Source of the DNA: Flavobacterium tiangeerense
Lineage (GTDB): Bacteria; Bacteroidota; Bacteroidia; Flavobacteriales; Flavobacteriaceae
NCBI RefSeq assembly: GCF_007830355.1
Contig: NZ_VLKO01000002.1
Coordinates: forward strand, 301,280-365,279
DNA length: 64,000 bases
Direction of reading: 5' to 3'
The position numbers and the translations under genes were made by a program. The notes below the pieces were generated by a model. It had not been told where the DNA came from. It worked only from the letters and a program-made list of their open reading frames with translations, and made no database searches. This document shows, piece after piece, positions 55,698 to 64,000 of the stretch; positions within the stretch are counted from its first letter, which is position 1; each line of letters begins with the position of its first letter.

Positions 55698-56168
55698 ATG
55701 AAAATAAATTCCTTAGTCGTAGAAATCGACGGTATCGATAAAGAAATTCTACGTGACCTCATGGAAGATGCTAGAAAACCAATTCTACAAATTGCAAATA
55801 AAATAGGAATTTCAGGAGCTGCCATTCACCAGCGTTTGCGAAAATTAGAACAATCGGGGGTGATCTCTGGATCTAAATTCACGGTAAATAACAAAGTGCT
55901 CGGTTACAATACGATGGCTTTTGTAGGTGTATATCTAGACAAGGCCGCAAGAAACGCTGAAGCAGTGCGTGATTTAAAAAAAATTCCTGAAGTTCTTGAA
56001 TGTCACTACACCACGGGAAACTGGTCTATATTAATTAAAATTATTTGTAAAGACAACGAACATTTAATGCACTTACTCAATACTAAAATTCAAGCTATTG
56101 AAGGTGTTTCTAGAACTGAAACGTTTATATCATTAGACCAGCAAATAGATCGACAAATACAACTTTGA
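55698..56168 (+). CDS. Lrp/AsnC family transcriptional regulator
   Basis: 156 residues. An N-terminal winged helix-turn-helix (about 12-65, ISGAAIHQRLRKLEQSGVI) and a C-terminal RAM ligand/oligomerisation domain (about 75-150) make this a standard Lrp/AsnC-type regulator. The gene is alone with a TAAATTTG box at 55642 upstream; the target is unknown and may include its own promoter. Confidence 0.9.
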   Translation: MKINSLVVEIDGIDKEILRDLMEDARKPILQIANKIGISGAAIHQRLRKLEQSGVISGSKFTVNNKVLGYNTMAFVGVYLDKAARNAEAVRDLKKIPEVLECHYTTGNWSILIKIICKDNEHLMHLLNTKIQAIEGVSRTETFISLDQQIDRQIQL

Positions 56169-56200
56169 GGAAAGTGAGTTGTGAGTTGTGAAATATAAAA

Positions 56201-56235
56201 AAATCCAAACTCTATTGAAATTGGAATTTGGATTT
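56201..56235 (-). terminator. Terminator of the YugP-like gene (TTTGG-type hairpin)
   Basis: Arms AAATCCAAA / TTTGGATTT. On the minus strand a T run follows. The sequence resembles the hairpin at 57058-57098 at the other side of the gene. Confidence 0.7.
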
Positions 56236-56263
56236 GATTATTAATTATATTAAAGTTGGAGAA

Positions 56264-56950
56264 TTAGTCTCTTCTTCCTCCCATATATATTGAAATATAA
56301 TAAAGCAACGTTGCTATAGAACCTAATGCGGCTACAACATACGTTCTGGCTGCCCATTTTAAAGAATCTTTGGCACCAGCCTGTTCTTGAGGCGTAAGCA
56401 TTCTTTTGTTTTCTAACCAAGCCAAAGCACGATTACTAGCATCATATTCTACTGGCAAAGTAACTATTGAAAATAAAGTTGTTGCCGCAAAAATAATAAT
56501 TCCCACTAATAACAATCCCGGAAAAGTCTTGATCATTAAGATTCCAGCTAGTAAAATCCACTGCATATAACTAGAGGCTACGCTTACAACAGGAACAAGT
56601 TTAGATCTCATGGTAAGCCACTCATACCCCACTGCGTGTTGCACTGCGTGTCCACATTCATGGGCAGCCACAGCTGAAGCTGCAGCATTGCGCTGGTTGT
56701 ACACGGCCTCGCTTAAATTAACTGTTTTATCAGCAGGATTGTAGTGATCCGTCAAACGCCCTGGAGTTGAAATCACTCTTACATCTCTGATTCCGTTATC
56801 GGCTAGCATTTTCTCTGCAATTTCAGCACCTGTCATTCCGTTTTGCAAATGTAATTTTGAGTAGTGTTCAAATTTGCTTTTAAGTCTTGAACTAACTAAC
56901 CAGCTAAAAAGCATTATTGCTCCTGCTAGAATTAAATAACCCATTCCCAT
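56264..56950 (-). CDS. YugP-type zinc metallopeptidase (DUF1751-like membrane protease)
   Basis: 228 residues from the ATG at 56948-56950; the longer frame from 57073 begins in a poly-A run and hairpin and is rejected. An N-terminal membrane segment, the zinc motif HECGH (AHECGHAVQHA) and a further two or three membrane segments fit the YugP/neutral zinc metallopeptidase 2 family. Substrates are unknown; membrane protein quality control is plausible. A TTTGG-type terminator hairpin lies on each side of the gene. Confidence 0.86.
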   Translation of the reverse strand: MGMGYLILAGAIMLFSWLVSSRLKSKFEHYSKLHLQNGMTGAEIAEKMLADNGIRDVRVISTPGRLTDHYNPADKTVNLSEAVYNQRNAAASAVAAHECGHAVQHAVGYEWLTMRSKLVPVVSVASSYMQWILLAGILMIKTFPGLLLVGIIIFAATTLFSIVTLPVEYDASNRALAWLENKRMLTPQEQAGAKDSLKWAARTYVVAALGSIATLLYYISIYMGGRRD

Positions 56951-57057
56951 ATCTTTGTTTTTTAGATTTTTTATTAAAGTTACTAAAGAAATAGCAAATT
57001 CTGCACCATTTTTTGTTAATGTCAAATTGGCATCCGTTAAATAAAAGTCAAAAAAAA

Positions 57058-57098
57058 AAAATTCCAAACCCAATCGTGAAATTGGAATTTGGAATTTT
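57058..57098 (-). terminator. Terminator of leuS (TTTGG-type hairpin)
   Basis: Nested stem: AAAATTCCAAA / TTTGGAATTTT outside and CCAAT / ATTGG inside. It is followed on the minus strand by a run of T of at least 10. Confidence 0.85.
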
Positions 57099-57117
57099 AA
57101 ATATTGAAATTGATAAG

Positions 57118-60100
57118 CTATCCCACCAAGTTAATGATTTTCCCCGGAACAATAATCACCTTGTTTGGTGTTTTACCGTCTAGTTGCTTGATGGTTCTTT
57201 CGTCTTTCATTACGATTTCCTCGATTTGTGGTGCGGTTAAATCCAAAGGTAAAACTAGGGTAAAACGCATTTTACCGTTGAAAGAAACTGGATATTCTTT
57301 TTCACTTTCTACCAAATGTTTTGGATCAAAAACTGGGAAAGCAACCGCTGCTATCGAGCCTTCATGACCTAGCAAAGACCATAATTCCTCAGCGATGTGC
57401 GGCGCATAAGGCGAAATCACAATTGCCAATGGTTCTAAGATGGCACGAGAATGACAGTTTTGAGTAGACAATTCGTTCACACAAATCATAAACTGTGAAA
57501 CCGAAGTATTGAAAGAGAATCCTTCTATATCCTCAGCTACTTTTTTGATGGTTTTGTGTAATGATTTTAAGTTGTCTTTCGTTGGTGAGTCATTGGTCAC
57601 AATCAAACCATTTTCATCGAAATACAAACGCCATAGTTTTTTCAAGAAACCAAAAACTCCCGAAATTCCTGCTGTATTCCAAGGTTTCGCTTGTTCTAAT
57701 GGTCCTAAAAACATTTCATACAAACGCAAGGTATCGGCACCGTATTCTGTGCAAATAAAATCCGGAGTCACGACATTGTAATAAGTTTTCGACATCTTTT
57801 CAATTTCTCTCTCAACTTCAAAGTTACCAATATTATCTTTTATTGCATTTTTCTCAAAATTTACTACCCGCAAATCCGTTTTTTGTCTTAAAGTTTCAAA
57901 ATTGATATTATTCGACACGTCTAAATAGTCAATATTAATACGCAAGTCTAACACTTTGAACTTAAACAAAGTGTTTGTTTCATTAATGGTTTTACAGTTT
58001 TCGAAATTAAATCTTGTTAAAATTTGTTCCTTTAAATCTGCACTTAATTTATCAGATGGTAAAAATTTATCTTTATCAACCTTAGATATTAGACCTTTAC
58101 TAATAAAAATATTTTTACTTCCATTATTATCAATAAAAGTAGTTTTATCTTGTTCTGAAACAGTTTCATCAAAATTAAGAACAACAATATACGGCTTTGC
58201 ACTCATCCCCAAAATCATTCCTTGATTGATCAGTTTTTTGAATGGTTCTTCAGTTGGAGCAAAGCCTTTGTCTTTTAGGAATTTGTTCCAAAAACGAGAG
58301 TACAACAAGTGACCGGTTGCGTGTTCGCTTCCGCCAATGTATAAATCTACACTTTCCCAATAGGCTAGGGCTTCTTGGCTTGCAAATTCGGTTTCGTTGT
58401 GCGCATCCATGTATCGCATCCAATAGTATGAACTTCCCGCCCAACCTGGCATGGTGTTCAATTCAAGAGGAAAAATAGTTGCATCATCAACCAAACTCGT
58501 TTCGACCACTTTATTGTTTACACTGTCCCAAGCCCAAACTGCAGCATTTCCTAAAGGTGGTAGACCGTCTTCAGTTGGTAAATATTTCTCAACTTCGGGT
58601 AAAATGATAGGCAAATGCTGCGCATCAATCATTTGCGGCAAGCCATTTACATAATAAACTGGGAAAGGCTCACCCCAATAACGCTGGCGAGAGAAAACTG
58701 CATCACGCAAACGGTAATTGATTTTTCCTTTTCCTTGATTTATTTTTTCTAATTCCTCAATAACTTTTTGAGTTCCTTTTTTATAATCTAATCCATTTAA
58801 AAAATCAGAATCGACTAATTGAAAACCTTCTTTGGCTCCAAAAGCCGCTTCAGAAATGTCTTGATCAAAGATATTTTTGATGGCTGGCATTCCGTTTTGC
58901 CCTTTGAAGAAATTCGCAAAAGCATAATCTCTCTCATCGCCACAAGGAACCGCCATAACTGCGCCTGTCCCGTATCCTGCCAAAACATAATCGCCAATCC
59001 AAACCGGTATCGGTTCTTTCGTAGACGGATGTTCTGCAAAAGCTCCTGTGAATACTCCCGAAATGGTTTTCACATCGGCCATACGCTCACGCTCAGAACG
59101 TTTTGAGGTTTTTTCGATATAGGCTTCTACTTCTGCTTTTTGTTCGGCAGTAGTGATTTCTTGAACCAAAGGATGCTCTGGTGCTAAAGTCATAAAAGTC
59201 ACCCCGAAGATTGTATCGGGTCTTGTTGTGAATACTTCAATGAAAGAGTCCTTAGTCCCTAGTTCTAAGTCTGAAATTTGCTTTTCACTTTCGACTTTCG
59301 ACTTTTGACTTTCGACTTTAAATTTAACCATTGCACCAACTGATTTCCCAATCCAGTTTCTTTGACTTTCTTTAATACTTTCGCTCCAGTCGATATCATT
59401 CAAACCTTGCAACAAGCGTTCTGCATAAGCCGAAATGCGCATGCTCCATTGGGTCATTTTCTTGCGAACTACTGTAAATCCACCACGTTCTGAAACACCG
59501 TTTACAATTTCATCGTTGGCCAAAACCGTTCCTAATCCTGGGCACCAGTTTACTTCCGTCTCCGCTAAATACGTCAATCGGTATTGCAAAAGGATTTTCT
59601 CCTGAGTCGCTTTTGCGAAAGCGTTCCATTCAGCGGCTGAAAAAGCATCTGTATTTTCATCGCAAACTGCATTGACAGTTGCATTACCTTCTTTTTCAAA
59701 TAAGGCAATTAGGGTTGAAATATCTTCTGCTTTATCGCTGTTTTTATTGTACCAAGAATTGAATAATTGGATAAAAATCCATTGTGTGTGCTTGTAATAA
59801 TCTGGATTTGAAGTACGAACTTCGCGACTCCAATCAAAAGAAAATCCTATTTTATCCAATTGCTTTCTGTAACCCGCAATTTGGTTTCCTTCTTTGTCCA
59901 CACCACCGTCAATATTCACACGAGTTGTGTCCTCAGGACGTTGACCCGTTTGAATAGCGTACTGCTCTGCAGGCAACCCAAAACTGTCGTAACCCATAGG
60001 ATGAAGCACATTAAAACCTTGATGTCTCTTGTAACGCGCATACACATCAGAGGCAATGTATCCCAGCGGATGCCCTACGTGCAAACCTGCTCCCGATGGA

Positions 60101-60222
60101 TAAGGAAACATGTCTAAAACGTAATATTTAGGCTTATCAGCGTTGTTTTCGGCCTTAAAAGTTTGGTTTTCTAACCAATATTTTTGCCATTTGGCTTCAA
60201 TTTCGTTGGGATTGTATTTCAT
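57118..60222 (-). CDS. leuS: Leucyl-tRNA synthetase
   Basis: 1034 residues, against about 860 in E. coli. HIGH is HVGH (GAGLHVGHPLGY) and KMSKS is KMSKT at 809-813. Two insertions explain part of the excess length. One at about 302-330 in the editing region has a VESQKSKVESEK repeat. The other, the leucine-specific region between M673 and K809, spans about 133 residues. The catalytic and editing core (TTRPDTIFGV, GTGAVMAVPCGDERD) and the C-terminal anticodon-binding domain are intact, so the enzyme should be functional. A TAAATTTG box lies 122 bp upstream. Downstream end has a TTTGG-type terminator. Confidence 0.95.
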   Translation of the reverse strand: MKYNPNEIEAKWQKYWLENQTFKAENNADKPKYYVLDMFPYPSGAGLHVGHPLGYIASDVYARYKRHQGFNVLHPMGYDSFGLPAEQYAIQTGQRPEDTTRVNIDGGVDKEGNQIAGYRKQLDKIGFSFDWSREVRTSNPDYYKHTQWIFIQLFNSWYNKNSDKAEDISTLIALFEKEGNATVNAVCDENTDAFSAAEWNAFAKATQEKILLQYRLTYLAETEVNWCPGLGTVLANDEIVNGVSERGGFTVVRKKMTQWSMRISAYAERLLQGLNDIDWSESIKESQRNWIGKSVGAMVKFKVESQKSKVESEKQISDLELGTKDSFIEVFTTRPDTIFGVTFMTLAPEHPLVQEITTAEQKAEVEAYIEKTSKRSERERMADVKTISGVFTGAFAEHPSTKEPIPVWIGDYVLAGYGTGAVMAVPCGDERDYAFANFFKGQNGMPAIKNIFDQDISEAAFGAKEGFQLVDSDFLNGLDYKKGTQKVIEELEKINQGKGKINYRLRDAVFSRQRYWGEPFPVYYVNGLPQMIDAQHLPIILPEVEKYLPTEDGLPPLGNAAVWAWDSVNNKVVETSLVDDATIFPLELNTMPGWAGSSYYWMRYMDAHNETEFASQEALAYWESVDLYIGGSEHATGHLLYSRFWNKFLKDKGFAPTEEPFKKLINQGMILGMSAKPYIVVLNFDETVSEQDKTTFIDNNGSKNIFISKGLISKVDKDKFLPSDKLSADLKEQILTRFNFENCKTINETNTLFKFKVLDLRINIDYLDVSNNINFETLRQKTDLRVVNFEKNAIKDNIGNFEVEREIEKMSKTYYNVVTPDFICTEYGADTLRLYEMFLGPLEQAKPWNTAGISGVFGFLKKLWRLYFDENGLIVTNDSPTKDNLKSLHKTIKKVAEDIEGFSFNTSVSQFMICVNELSTQNCHSRAILEPLAIVISPYAPHIAEELWSLLGHEGSIAAVAFPVFDPKHLVESEKEYPVSFNGKMRFTLVLPLDLTAPQIEEIVMKDERTIKQLDGKTPNKVIIVPGKIINLVG
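59275..59320 (-). repeat. In-gene GTCGAAAGTC-type repeat in leuS
   Basis: On the minus strand the units GTCGAAAGTCAAAA and GTCGAAAGTCGAAA lie in tandem and encode the VESQKSKVESEK peptide insertion. The same sort of repeat occurs in flavobacterial intergenic DNA, to my recollection. Confidence 0.6.
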
Positions 60223-60343
60223 TCCTTTTTATATTGTTTTTTAATTGAGTCATGCTATCCTAAACTCAGGTCATTTTTATAAGGTTCTGAGGAACTGAGC
60301 ACCTGAGGTTCTAAGTTTTACTGCGACTACTATTTCTAGGCGC

Positions 60344-60351
60344 CAAATTTA
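60344..60351 (-). promoter_or_regulatory. TAnnTTTG promoter box of leuS
   Basis: Minus-strand TAAATTTG, implying a leader of about 115 nt that contains AACCTCAGG-like direct repeats (60265-60315) of no evident function. Confidence 0.45.
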
Positions 60352-60441
60352 CGTTTATTGTACGAAAGTTGAAACTTTGAGCGTTATTAACTTTAAATAA
60401 AGAAATTGTTTATTATTTTTACCCCATAATTTCAACATACT

Positions 60442-61317
60442 ATGAGTTCTTCCTTTGATAATTTCCAAAAACGCCGTTTAATTTCCTCTTATTTTTCAGT
60501 AGTATTAAGTGTATTTTTAGTCTTGTTTCTGCTGGGAATATTAGGATTATTCATCATTAATTCAAAAAAACTAGCCAATGATTTTAAAGAAAACATTGCT
60601 ATGACTGTTTTTTTTAAGAACGAAGCTAATGATACTATTGTCAAACAATTTGGCACCCAATTAAAAGGGAGTCCTTTTGTGAAAACATACAAATATGTAA
60701 CTAAAGAAGCCGCTGCAAAAGAACATACTGACATTATAGGTGAAGATTTTATGACTTTCCTAGGTGAAAACCCTTTGCAAAACTCTTATGATATTCATTT
60801 AAAGGGAGACTACGTAGTAAAAGACAGCATTGCAAAAATAGAATTTGGTCTTAGAAAAAATGCTATGATATCTGATATTGTATATGACAAGCAACTTGTT
60901 AATTTAGTGAATGACAATATCAAAAAAGTAAGTATGTGGATATTGATAGTAAGTAGTTTTCTTGCTGTTATTGCCGTTTTATTAATTAACAGCTCTTTGC
61001 GTTTATCCATACACTCTAACCGATTCATCATTAAAACGATGCAAATGGTGGGTGCAACAAAATCTTTTATCCGTAAACCATTTGTAATGCGAAGTGTTAA
61101 ACTGGGTATCATAGGTGCGGCACTTGCTGTATTGGCTTTGATAGGTGTTTTGATTTATGTAGAAACCAGTTTTCCTAATCTAGGAATCCTTGAAGATAAA
61201 GGACTTATTGCTTTGGTACTAGTAGCTGTATTAGGCTTTGGAATTTTAATTACTTGGTTGAGTACTTATTTTGCCACACAACGATTTTTAAATTTAAGAA
61301 CTGACGACCTTTATTAG
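60442..61317 (+). CDS. ftsX: Cell division protein FtsX-like permease
   Basis: 291 residues. One N-terminal membrane helix (about 22-42), a periplasmic domain (about 60-160) and three C-terminal helices match FtsX. It partners FtsE to activate cell-wall hydrolases in division. No ftsE is in the window. It is the first of a four-gene plus-strand run with DUF3098, uppP and truB (spacings 55, 0 and 6 bp), a grouping I recall from other flavobacteria. Confidence 0.92.
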   Translation: MSSSFDNFQKRRLISSYFSVVLSVFLVLFLLGILGLFIINSKKLANDFKENIAMTVFFKNEANDTIVKQFGTQLKGSPFVKTYKYVTKEAAAKEHTDIIGEDFMTFLGENPLQNSYDIHLKGDYVVKDSIAKIEFGLRKNAMISDIVYDKQLVNLVNDNIKKVSMWILIVSSFLAVIAVLLINSSLRLSIHSNRFIIKTMQMVGATKSFIRKPFVMRSVKLGIIGAALAVLALIGVLIYVETSFPNLGILEDKGLIALVLVAVLGFGILITWLSTYFATQRFLNLRTDDLY

Positions 61318-61372
61318 TATTCAGTCGCAGTTCTCAGTTACAGGGTTAAGTAAAAAACAACAGCATTTACAA

Positions 61373-61615
61373 ATGGAAGATAAAGATAAAAAAAATGAAT
61401 TTTTGTTTGAGAAAGTAAACTACAAAATCTTATTAATAGGTATTGGAGTCATTGCCTTAGGTTTTATTCTAATGTCAGGCGGAGGAAGTGAAGACTCAAC
61501 AGTTTTTAATGAAGATATCTTCAATTTTAGAAGAATTAGACTAGCGCCAACAACCGTTTTAATAGGTTTTGGGATAACCATTTACGCTATTTTAAAAAAT
61601 CCAAAAAAAGCATAA
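61373..61615 (+). CDS. DUF3098 domain-containing membrane protein
   Basis: 80 residues with two membrane segments (about 17-35 and 55-72) joined by a polar GGGSEDSTVFNEDIFNFRR loop that carries the conserved family pattern. The function is unknown. Its stop codon is followed at once by the uppP start, so cotranslation is likely. The recurrent position between ftsX and uppP hints at a cell-wall role (inference). Confidence 0.85.
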   Translation: MEDKDKKNEFLFEKVNYKILLIGIGVIALGFILMSGGGSEDSTVFNEDIFNFRRIRLAPTTVLIGFGITIYAILKNPKKA

Positions 61616-62425
61616 ATGAATACATTACAAGCTTTTTTGATAGCTATTATTGAGGGATTGACTGAATATCTTCCGGTATCATCTACCGCGCATATGGTTT
61701 TTTTGAGTTCTTATTTTGGAATACAAGAAGACGATTTTGTGAAACTGTTTCAATTTTCTATACAATTTGGAGCCATATTGGCCGTAGTAGCATTGTATTG
61801 GAAAAAATTCTTTGATTTTTCTAAATTTAATTTTTACCTCAAACTTATTTGCGCTGTTATACCTGCGCTTGTCTTGGGGAAATTATTTGATGATAAAATA
61901 GAAGCCATCTTAGGAAATCCTATACCAATTGCGATTGTTCTTATTTTAGGCGGTGTTGTTTTACTTTTTATTGACAACTATTTTCAAAACCCAACGGTTT
62001 TAAAAGAAGAGGACATTTCTATAAAAAAAGCGGTAACCATTGGTTTCTGGCAATGTTTAGCTATGATGCCAGGCACGAGTAGATCTGCCGCATCAATTAT
62101 AGGTGGAATGCAGCAAGGTTTATCCCGTCATGCTGCTGCAGAATTTTCTTTTTTTCTAGCTGTTCCTACTATGATGGCAGTGACCTGCTATTCTGTTTTT
62201 TTAAAGACGTACGAGAGCTCACAAATGAAAGGCTACGAACTCATTTTAAAATCAGATCAAAACATTCAACTCTTCCTAATTGGTAATGTGGTAGCTTTTA
62301 TTGTTGCTGTGATTGCCATAAAGTTTTTTATTGAAATCATAAAAAAATATGGATTTAAGCCATGGGGCTGGTACCGTATTATTGTGGGTGTGTTTTTATT
62401 AATTTACTTTTCGTATTTAAAATAA
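61616..62425 (+). CDS. uppP: Undecaprenyl-diphosphate phosphatase
   Basis: 269 residues with about eight membrane segments. The BacA/UppP motifs are present: EGLTEYLPVSSTAHM near the N-terminus (catalytic Glu pair region) and PGTSRSAASIIGG. It recycles the undecaprenyl carrier for peptidoglycan synthesis and gives bacitracin resistance when overproduced. It overlaps the preceding stop by none and is followed 6 bp later by truB. Confidence 0.96.
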   Translation: MNTLQAFLIAIIEGLTEYLPVSSTAHMVFLSSYFGIQEDDFVKLFQFSIQFGAILAVVALYWKKFFDFSKFNFYLKLICAVIPALVLGKLFDDKIEAILGNPIPIAIVLILGGVVLLFIDNYFQNPTVLKEEDISIKKAVTIGFWQCLAMMPGTSRSAASIIGGMQQGLSRHAAAEFSFFLAVPTMMAVTCYSVFLKTYESSQMKGYELILKSDQNIQLFLIGNVVAFIVAVIAIKFFIEIIKKYGFKPWGWYRIIVGVFLLIYFSYLK

Positions 62426-62431
62426 TTCCTA

Positions 62432-63136
62432 TTGAAAACAGCTGATGAGTACCTAGAAGGTCAAATTTTATTGATTGACAAACCTTTGCATTTTACTTCT
62501 TTTCAAGCGGTAAATAAGCTTAAATATGCTTTGATTAACAAAGTAGGTTTGCCAAAAAAATTCAAAATTGGCCATGCCGGAACCTTGGATCCATTAGCAA
62601 GTGGTTTATTGTTAGTTTGCACCGGAAAATTTACCAAACGAATTACAGAACTTCAAGGCCAAGCCAAAGAATATACGGGGACTTTTTACATAGGGGCCAC
62701 AACGCCATCTTATGATTTAGAAACAGAAATTGACCAAACCTTCCCTACTGCACATATCAACGAAGAATTAATTCATGAGACGGTAAAACAATTTTTAGGC
62801 GAAATTGATCAAGTACCTCCTATTTTTTCGGCAATAAAAAAAGACGGTGTACGCTTGTATGAGCACGCACGTGCAGGAGAAAGTATTGAAATTGCAAGCC
62901 GTAAAACCACCATACATGAATTTGAAATTACCCGAATTGCACTTCCCGAAATAGATTTTAGAGTAGTTTGTAGCAAGGGTACATACATTCGTTCTCTAGC
63001 GTTTGATTTTGGAAAAGCCATGCAATCTGGCTCTCACTTAACGGTTTTAAGACGAACAAAAATAGGCGATTATGATGTAAAAAACGGCATTAACGTTCTT
63101 GATTTTGAAGAAAGTCTTACCTCAAATACCCCTTAA
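62432..63136 (+). CDS. truB: tRNA pseudouridine(55) synthase TruB
   Basis: 234 residues with a TTG start at 62432, the only suitable start before LLIDKPLHFTSFQAVNKLK. The catalytic Asp is in GHAGTLDPLASGLL and the RNA-binding motifs QVPPIFSAIKKDG and CSKGTYIRSLAFD follow. TruB makes pseudouridine at position 55 of tRNA T-loops. It lacks the C-terminal PUA domain of longer TruBs, like other members of this clade. The stop is immediately followed by the TTG of a decayed gene. Confidence 0.94.
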   Translation: MKTADEYLEGQILLIDKPLHFTSFQAVNKLKYALINKVGLPKKFKIGHAGTLDPLASGLLLVCTGKFTKRITELQGQAKEYTGTFYIGATTPSYDLETEIDQTFPTAHINEELIHETVKQFLGEIDQVPPIFSAIKKDGVRLYEHARAGESIEIASRKTTIHEFEITRIALPEIDFRVVCSKGTYIRSLAFDFGKAMQSGSHLTVLRRTKIGDYDVKNGINVLDFEESLTSNTP

Positions 63137-63733
63137 TTGAACGTATTCATTATTATATTATTGTTTCCTTTTTTTGGTTTTTCCCAAAACAAAACACGCT
63201 CCTTCGTTCAATTTGATGTTGCCATACCTATAAAAGGAAATCAAAAAAATGGAGCATAAAATAACAATAGATATACTGTTACTTGTTGGTTTCTACCAGA
63301 TGGAATCAATAGCAAAACAGGTATTGGTTTAGAACCTAAGAAATGGATTGCTTTAGGAATCCATTCCGGAATAGACTTGAAATAGTCTGAAAAAATTATT
63401 CTAGTACCGGTTTTTGGAAATCTTTTATTGAGTCCAAAAAGTAGTGATGAAACCCGTATTGCATTAGAACTAGGACTAGAAAAAGTAACTGCTCTTGGCA
63501 GAGGATAATTAAATGGTGCTTACAAAAAAATAAGCTTGGGGATTCAAACTACTGATGATTTGGTTCTTTTTATAGAAATGAGCCACTATGATATTGCTTT
63601 TAAAAATCAAAAAGAAACTGAGAGTATTACTTTGGGATTGGCGTTGAAACGGATCAAGTCTGAAAGTTGTGGGGAAATATTAAAAACCGGTTATTTGTAT
63701 TTTAAAAAATACAGAAATGCAGGATTCTTTTAA
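63137..63733 (+). pseudogene. Exported-protein pseudogene with three in-frame stops
   Basis: A 198-codon frame begins TTG at 63137 directly after truB with a signal-peptide-like start (FFGFSQNK). It is interrupted by TAA 63257-63259, TAG 63383-63385 and TAA 63506-63508. The frame is kept throughout: no frameshift. The readable peptide (VQFDVAIPIKGNQ..., WIALGIHSGID, VPVFGNLLLSP, GAYKKISLGIQTTDDLVLF) looks like an outer-membrane or secreted beta protein. The last 17 bases overlap the transposase ORF that starts at 63717, so the insertion probably truncated it. I do not know the family. Confidence 0.75.
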
Positions 63734-64000
63734 AGAACTTATCAAGTTGTTGTTACCAGAGATTATTGTGGATTATTTTGAGTTAACTTCTTATGAAAAA
63801 GACCAAGAAATACTTCATCTATACTTAAAAGAAATCAATTCTATTCCTAAAGAATATCGGGAGAGTAAATTAAGCTCAAAAGGTTTTTTTGACCAGATAA
63901 CAGTTCAAGACTTTCCCATTCGAGGTCATCAAGTTTATCTGCATATCACACGCCGAAGATGGCTCAACGAAGATACTGGACAAGTAGTTTTTAGAGATTG
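63717..64000 (+). mobile_element. ISAon1-type transposase N-terminal protein (partial, runs off window)
   Basis: Open frame of 94 complete codons from ATG at 63717-63719 to the edge. The peptide MQDSFKELIKLLLPEIIVDY, the DQITVQDFPIRG segment and the RRRW stretch match my recollection of the short N-terminal-region protein of ISAon1-like elements, which is followed by the main transposase gene. Terminal inverted repeats and target duplication were not located; the left end must lie near 63660-63715. Confidence 0.65.

Noticed and set aside
56951..57073. N-terminal extension of the YugP-like gene beginning with a run of Phe
   Set aside because: The extension is a translation of a poly-A tract and intergenic spacer beside the leuS terminator; the family starts near the ATG at 56948-56950.
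60223..60343. Possible T-box or attenuator in the leuS leader
   Set aside because: There is no specifier loop, T-box sequence or terminator/antiterminator pair; only AACCTCAGG-like direct repeats are present. T-boxes are essentially a Firmicutes feature.
1..64000. CRISPR array, prophage, tRNA and rRNA genes
   Set aside because: No spaced direct-repeat array, phage module, cloverleaf with CCA-like end or rRNA-like block was seen on inspection; a tRNAscan or Rfam run was not possible here.

Overview
The window is a chromosomal segment of a Flavobacterium-like member of the Bacteroidota. The evidence is low GC, genes that carry the -7 promoter box TAnnTTTG, type IX secretion (T9SS) C-terminal domains, SusC-type TonB-dependent receptor architecture, and families largely confined to this phylum (DUF3078, DUF3098, DUF3109, DUF4271, DUF4296). 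I found no tRNA, rRNA or CRISPR array. Nearly all sequence is housekeeping or envelope genes; the right edge enters a decayed gene and an insertion sequence.

Layout. 1-8.3 kb (minus): a giant alpha-2-macroglobulin lipoprotein and penicillin-binding protein 1C, the classic periplasmic protease-trap/repair pair. Here they are separated by a REP-associated tyrosine transposase (RAYT) gene with a pair of palindromes on each side. 8.6-13 kb: tadA, a Cys-motif/TonB-C protein, dxs and a DUF3078 protein. 13-18.7 kb (minus): a secreted M36 metallopeptidase with a T9SS signal, dgt, an RDD membrane protein and a NYN-domain nuclease-like protein; a candidate small RNA is encoded just beyond the last. 18.9-23.4 kb (minus): nrdB-nrdA, with a possible small Cys-rich ORF between them, and a DUF3109 protein. 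23.5-27.3 kb: marC, a small membrane protein, then HupE-dCMP deaminase-S41 protease (minus). 27.7-31.7 kb: a PhoX-like lipoprotein, an imelysin-like/di-heme peroxidase fusion and a TerB-like protein. 31.7-39.2 kb: fbp, a GNAT acetyltransferase, aspartate kinase, an 1143-residue outer-membrane barrel candidate and a secreted Lys/Ala/Glu repeat protein.

39.4-48.9 kb: a glycosyltransferase, then a PhoR/PhoB-type two-component system divergent from a TonB-dependent receptor, a beta-helix-like lipoprotein and a tiny protein that is almost only a T9SS sorting domain; then a LuxE-like acyl-protein synthetase and an exported unknown. 49-57 kb: tyrS, an epimerase, a DUF4296 lipoprotein, dihydroorotase and a polyprenol-phosphate mannosyltransferase; then DUF4271-hemD, an Lrp regulator and a YugP-type protease. 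57.1-63.1 kb: leuS with two unusual insertions, then the ftsX-DUF3098-uppP-truB run. 63.1-64 kb: a gene broken by three in-frame stops but no frameshift, overlapped by the start of an ISAon1-type transposase cut by the window edge.

The observations I rate most worth following are: the RAYT/REP unit dividing the macroglobulin-PBP1C pair; a three-copy dispersed element whose flanks are conserved while its central hairpin is exchanged; the promoter/two-hairpin small RNA at 18.7 kb; the PhoBR-receptor-lipoprotein cluster, whose upstream regions and that of the PhoX-like gene carry 11-bp-spaced direct repeats; and the leuS insertions. None is proven; each states what would decide it.
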